Both the position numbers and the translations under genes were made by a program. A stretch of DNA of 17,060 nucleotides from contig JALNVG010000032.1 of the NCBI GenBank assembly GCA_023227685.1, positions 1 through 17,060 of the forward strand, in the 5' to 3' direction. The notes below the pieces were generated by a model. The model did no database searches, was not told where the DNA came from, and saw nothing but the letters and a program-made list of their open reading frames with translations. Numbering within the stretch: the stretch's first letter is position 1; each line of letters begins with the position of its first letter. Below are positions 13,805 through 17,060 of this stretch, in pieces. This DNA comes from Bacteroidaceae bacterium (lineage in GTDB: Bacteria; Bacteroidota; Bacteroidia; Bacteroidales; Bacteroidaceae).

Positions 13805-14797
13805 CTATATTTTATTAATTGATCTGTTGGTTAGCGATAAAGCTATCAATCCATAGACCCCCAACAAAGCTACTAAAAAAGTCTGTATTCCATGCACAAT
13901 TAATGCAAATATTCCTGCATCAGTAGAATTTACTCCATAAAGCATCATCATAGTTATTACAGCAAAATGCCAAGGACCGGCCCCATTAGGTGTTGGAACA
14001 ATAACAGCAAACGTTCCCCCAACAAACATAACAAGCCCCGCCAACAGACCAAGTGAACTAGTAAAGCTGAAACAATAGAATGTAAAATAAAAATGGAAAA
14101 AATAACAAGTCCATATTAATAGGGTATAAAAAGTAAATAGAGGTTTACGGCGAACTTTCTTCAAAGAATTAATGCCTTCCATCACATTATGCATCGTTCC
14201 TTTCATCTTCGGATAAAAAGAGACTGTGCGCATCAAATAGAAAAGAAGAACAAATATACCTATTATACATAGTAATGCAATATAGAACCAAACTGTTGTC
14301 AATAAATGATTTATGGAAGACATTTTAGTTCCGGTCTGCATAAAGAAACGGGTAAAAACAGGCATCTGCAATAATAAAGTGAAACCGGTAATAGTAAGCA
14401 TACAGAAGGCATCAATAATTCTTTCGGTCACAACCGTACCAAGAGATTTAGAAAAAGGCACTTGATCATTTTTCGAGAGCACACCACAACGTGAAATTTC
14501 ACCCAAACGGGGAACAACAAGATTGGCAGCATAAGAAACAAATATAGCATTAATGCAATCAGAACGCTTAGGGAAAACGCCAAGCGGCTCGAGCGTTTGC
14601 CTCCACCTCAACCCACGAAAAACGTGACTAAGTACACCAAAAAGCAAAGAGAAGCACATCCACCACCAATTCAAACCATGGAAAAAGACATTGCTGACCC
14701 TATTGAAATCAAAATCCCTATACACCCAATATAGGATAAATCCACCAAACAAAAGGGAAATAATCAGTTTATACGATTTTTTAATCAGTTTATTCAT
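13805..14797 (-). CDS. YbhN-like integral membrane protein (LPG synthase TM domain, UPF0104)
   Basis: A 330-residue inner-membrane protein with about seven or eight hydrophobic helices, of the family that includes the flippase-like membrane part of lysyl-phosphatidylglycerol synthase MprF, but without the cytoplasmic aminoacyl-transfer domain. Family marks are A91-N-L-V-V-P-R-L-G-E100-I-S-R, the polar TVVTERIIDAF segment near 121-131, and the late PTPNGAGPWHFAV loop. Stand-alone members are widespread and are thought to move lipids or lipid-linked substrates across the membrane; the substrate here is unknown. It is the first gene of a unit with pepD (18 bases apart), a pairing that gives no obvious functional clue. 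Its promoter appears to lie inside the 5' region of the longest rsmA frame. Confidence 0.88.
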   Translation of the reverse strand: MNKLIKKSYKLIISLLFGGFILYWVYRDFDFNRVSNVFFHGLNWWWMCFSLLFGVLSHVFRGLRWRQTLEPLGVFPKRSDCINAIFVSYAANLVVPRLGEISRCGVLSKNDQVPFSKSLGTVVTERIIDAFCMLTITGFTLLLQMPVFTRFFMQTGTKMSSINHLLTTVWFYIALLCIIGIFVLLFYLMRTVSFYPKMKGTMHNVMEGINSLKKVRRKPLFTFYTLLIWTCYFFHFYFTFYCFSFTSSLGLLAGLVMFVGGTFAVIVPTPNGAGPWHFAVITMMMLYGVNSTDAGIFALIVHGIQTFLVALLGVYGLIALSLTNRSINKI

Positions 14798-14828
14798 ACC
14801 AATTCTTTATTTCTTCAATGAAAAGGAT

Positions 14829-14836
14829 TATCTTTG
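14829..14836 (+). promoter_or_regulatory. -7 box of rsmA-mgtE
   Basis: TATCTTTG is a perfect TAnnTTTG, with TTTA at 14806-14809 (19-base gap) as a possible -33 element. It places transcription start near 14843, downstream of the ATG at 14818 and upstream of the ATG at 14869. Confidence 0.7.
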
Positions 14837-14843
14837 TCACATG

Positions 14844-14851
14844 CAAAAGTA
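14844..14851 (-). promoter_or_regulatory. -7 box of the ybhN-like/pepD unit
   Basis: TACTTTTG on the minus strand is a perfect TAnnTTTG, 46 bases upstream of the start at 14797. It faces the rsmA box only seven bases away, so the two polymerases would occupy overlapping DNA. Confidence 0.65.
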
Positions 14852-14868
14852 CGTTATTTAATTATCAA

Positions 14869-15669
14869 ATGAAAGTAGTAAGACCTAAAAAGTTTCTAGG
14901 ACAGCACTTCCTGAAGAATTTAGAAATTGCAAAAAAAATTGCCGATACCATAGATTGCTATCCGGATCTTCCCATCCTTGAGGTTGGACCAGGTATGGGT
15001 ATGCTTACTCAGTTTCTCATTAAAAAAGACAGGCCTTTGAATGTAGTGGAACTGGATTTCGAATCCGTGGCCTACCTACACGAGGCTTTTCCTACACTCA
15101 GCGAACATATTATCGAAAAAGATTTCCTTAAAATGGACCTCGACTCTTTATTCTCCGGAGCACCTTTCGTTCTAATAGGCAATTATCCTTATAATATATC
15201 CAGCCAAATATTCTTCAAAATGTTGGACTATAAAAATATTATTCCCTGTTGTACAGGAATGATACAAAAGGAAGTAGCCGAACGAATCGCCTCAAAGCCT
15301 GGAAATAAAGCATATGGTATATTAAGCATCCTAATTCAAGCCTGGTATGACGTAGAATATTTATTTACAGTTGATTCCATCGAATTTAATCCTCCACCCA
15401 AGGTTCAAAGTGCTGTAATACGAATGACTCGTAATAAAAAGAAAAAGATGGAATGTGATGAAAAGCTCTTTAAACAAGTGGTAAAAACGACTTTCAACCA
15501 ACGGCGAAAAACTTTAAGAAACTCTATTAAACCAATCCTCGGTAGCGAATGCCCACTTACAAAAAACGAATTATTCAATAAACGTCCGGAACAACTCTCT
15601 GTTAATGATTTTATAGCACTGACTAATGATGTAGCATTTTTTTTGGCTCAAACAAATGATCATCAATAA
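14869..15669 (+). CDS. rsmA: 16S rRNA (adenine1518/1519-N6)-dimethyltransferase RsmA/KsgA
   Basis: S-adenosylmethionine-dependent enzyme that dimethylates two adjacent adenines in the 3' hairpin of 16S rRNA during late 30S assembly. From the ATG at 14869 it has 266 residues, the usual length. It opens with the family signature KKFLGQHFLKN. Motif I is E38-V-G-P-G-M-G44, E61 in VELD binds the SAM ribose, D85 follows in EKDFLKMD, and the catalytic motif is N105-Y-P-Y-N-I-S-S (NLPY in E. coli, so Tyr replaces Leu). The C-terminal FNPPPKVQSAVIRM and FNQRRKTLRNS segments are also typical. The frame is open 17 codons upstream to 14818, but those codons lack similarity and contain the promoter box, so the internal start is chosen. 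mgtE follows 36 bases downstream and is probably co-transcribed. Confidence 0.95.
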   Translation: MKVVRPKKFLGQHFLKNLEIAKKIADTIDCYPDLPILEVGPGMGMLTQFLIKKDRPLNVVELDFESVAYLHEAFPTLSEHIIEKDFLKMDLDSLFSGAPFVLIGNYPYNISSQIFFKMLDYKNIIPCCTGMIQKEVAERIASKPGNKAYGILSILIQAWYDVEYLFTVDSIEFNPPPKVQSAVIRMTRNKKKKMECDEKLFKQVVKTTFNQRRKTLRNSIKPILGSECPLTKNELFNKRPEQLSVNDFIALTNDVAFFLAQTNDHQ

Positions 15670-15705
15670 ATTTGATATGGCTATATATTATAATGTATAG
15701 AAAAA

Positions 15706-17046
15706 ATGGAGAAAATAGACATCGAGCAAATCAAAGATTGGATTGAAAAGAAAGATGTTAATGCCATAAAATCTAAAATCAGCACTTTTCATCCCGTTGA
15801 TATTGCAGAACTATGCAACGAACTGGATATAGAAAAAGCTGCATATATTTATCGTCTGATAGATAATGATACAGCTGCTGATGTCCTTGTAGAACTTGAC
15901 GATAATAAACAAAAAGAGCTACTCGACATACTACCATCAAAAGTGATAGCTGAACGTTTTGTCGATAATATGGAGACGGATGATGCTGTAGAACTAATAC
16001 GTAATCTGGATCAAGACAAACAGGAAGAAGTCTTATCCCATCTCAATAACCTGAAGCAAGCCGGAGATATCATAGATTTATTAAAATATGATGAAAATAC
16101 GGCAGGGGGATTAATGGGTACGGAAATGGTATTGGTAAATGAGGACTGGAGTATGCCGAAGTGTTTGGAAGAAATGCGGAAACAAGCCGAAGACCTTGAC
16201 CAAATCTACTATGTCTATGTCATCGATAATAAAAAGCGTTTACGAGGCATCTTTCCTTTAAAAAAAATGATTATCTCTCCTTCGGTCTCAAAAGTTAAGC
16301 ATGTAATGCAAAACGATCCTATTTCAGTACACGAAGATACACCGATTGATGAAGTTGTACAAATCATAGAAAAATACGATCTGGTTGCTTTGCCCGTACT
16401 CGACAGCATTGGACGATTAGTCGGACAGATAACGGTAGACGATGTAATGAGAGAAGCACGCGAACAATCAGAAAGAGATTATCAATTAGCCTCCGGCTTA
16501 TCACAAGACATTGAAACCAAAGATAATATTTTGCACCAAACTACAGCTCGACTTCCTTGGTTACTCATCGGCATGCTAGGCGGCATTGGGAATTCTCTTA
16601 TTCTTGGCAACTTCGGTACAACCTTTGCTGCTCATCCCGAAATGGCCCTTTATATACCTCTTATAGGAGGAACCGGTGGAAATGTAGGTACACAATCATC
16701 TGCTATCATTGTACAAGGTCTAGCCAACAACACGTTAAATACAAAAAATGTTTTCAAACAGATCGTCAAAGAATCAATGGTGGCTATCATTAATGCAACT
16801 ATCATTTCCATATTAGTGTATACTTACAATTTCATCCGTTTTGGACCAACATCTACAGTCACATACTCTGTGTCATTGAGCCTATTTGCGGTAGTTATGT
16901 TTGCTTCTATTTTTGGAACACTTGTACCCATGACACTCGAAAAAATAAAAGTTGACCCTGCTATTGCTACAGGACCATTCATTTCTATCACAAACGACTT
17001 AATTGGCATGATGTTATATATGTGTATTACTGTTTTATTCTCTTAA
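15706..17046 (+). CDS. mgtE: Magnesium transporter MgtE
   Basis: Mg2+ channel/transporter of the inner membrane, 446 residues, full length. Residues about 1-130 form the helical cytoplasmic N domain (IEQIKDWIEKKDVNAIKSKI start, repeated helix-turn units such as VDIAELCNELD and AADVLVELDD). Residues about 135-260 contain two CBS domains, ending with ALPVLDSIGRLVGQITVDDVM; these sense cytoplasmic Mg2+ and gate the pore. From about residue 284 come five membrane helices, beginning PWLLIGMLGGIGNSLI and including the pore-lining GGTGGNVGTQSSAIIVQGLA segment; two later Asp residues (KVDPAIATGP and TNDLIG) belong to the Mg2+ path. No Mg2+ riboswitch-like structure is evident in the 36 bases after rsmA. 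The stop lies 14 bases before the end of the window, so no terminator can be assigned. Confidence 0.96.
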   Translation: MEKIDIEQIKDWIEKKDVNAIKSKISTFHPVDIAELCNELDIEKAAYIYRLIDNDTAADVLVELDDNKQKELLDILPSKVIAERFVDNMETDDAVELIRNLDQDKQEEVLSHLNNLKQAGDIIDLLKYDENTAGGLMGTEMVLVNEDWSMPKCLEEMRKQAEDLDQIYYVYVIDNKKRLRGIFPLKKMIISPSVSKVKHVMQNDPISVHEDTPIDEVVQIIEKYDLVALPVLDSIGRLVGQITVDDVMREAREQSERDYQLASGLSQDIETKDNILHQTTARLPWLLIGMLGGIGNSLILGNFGTTFAAHPEMALYIPLIGGTGGNVGTQSSAIIVQGLANNTLNTKNVFKQIVKESMVAIINATIISILVYTYNFIRFGPTSTVTYSVSLSLFAVVMFASIFGTLVPMTLEKIKVDPAIATGPFISITNDLIGMMLYMCITVLFS

Positions 17047-17060
17047 TCAAGATAAATATA

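Noticed and set aside
15670..15705. Mg2+-sensing riboswitch ahead of mgtE
   Set aside because: The gap is only 36 bases, too short for a known Mg2+ riboswitch, and no stem structure is evident.
1..17060. Mobile element, CRISPR or defence island
   Set aside because: No transposase, integrase, terminal repeats, spaced repeat array or defence-type protein was found; topB here is of the chromosomal kind and is not flanked by conjugation genes.

Overview
The window (17,060 bases, AT-rich, no rRNA or tRNA seen) is a chromosomal segment that looks like a member of the Bacteroidales. The reasons are perfect or near-perfect Bacteroides-type -7 boxes (TAnnTTTG) ahead of several genes, the near absence of Shine-Dalgarno sequences, a chromosomal DNA topoisomerase III of the Bacteroides kind, and a propeller/membrane-spanning sensor-like protein typical of the group. 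No insertion sequence, phage gene or CRISPR array was found.

Layout. Bases 1-441 are the 3' end of chorismate synthase (aroC). Bases 639-3809 encode a 1056-residue envelope protein: signal peptide, probable beta-propeller, one membrane segment, a long coiled-coil cytoplasmic part and an HTH-like C-terminus. Bases 3977-7228 form a three-gene same-strand cluster for phosphate-ester use: class A acid phosphatase, an outer-membrane porin of the OprO/P type and an Agp-like histidine acid phosphatase. A strong hairpin terminator at 7275-7324 follows. After a gene-poor 450-base gap come a small GYF_2-domain tail-anchored protein (7679-8056), convergent topB (8095-10185, minus) and a divergently transcribed MATE efflux protein (10352-11707).

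The 621-base stretch between the MATE gene and pepD is the most unusual part. On the minus strand it holds a complete miniature transcription unit: two spaced palindromes of Crp/Fnr-like form, a perfect -7 box, a duplicated 11-base leader element, a textbook AGGAGG ribosome binding site, a 26-codon ORF, a possible 13-codon ORF overlapping by ATGA a 28-codon ORF, and a hairpin with a U-run. The 26- and 28-residue peptides resemble each other (VKR-L/I-x-x-K-I near the N-terminus, W-G-Y/F near the C-terminus), so they look like a diverged pair of basic amphipathic micropeptides. I do not recognise the family.

The right side is housekeeping. pepD (M20C dipeptidase) and a YbhN/LPG-synthase-like membrane protein are transcribed leftwards. 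rsmA (16S rRNA dimethyladenosine transferase) and mgtE (Mg2+ transporter) are transcribed rightwards. The two divergent units appear to share face-to-face promoters. Internal -7 boxes argue that topB and rsmA start downstream of their longest possible ORFs.
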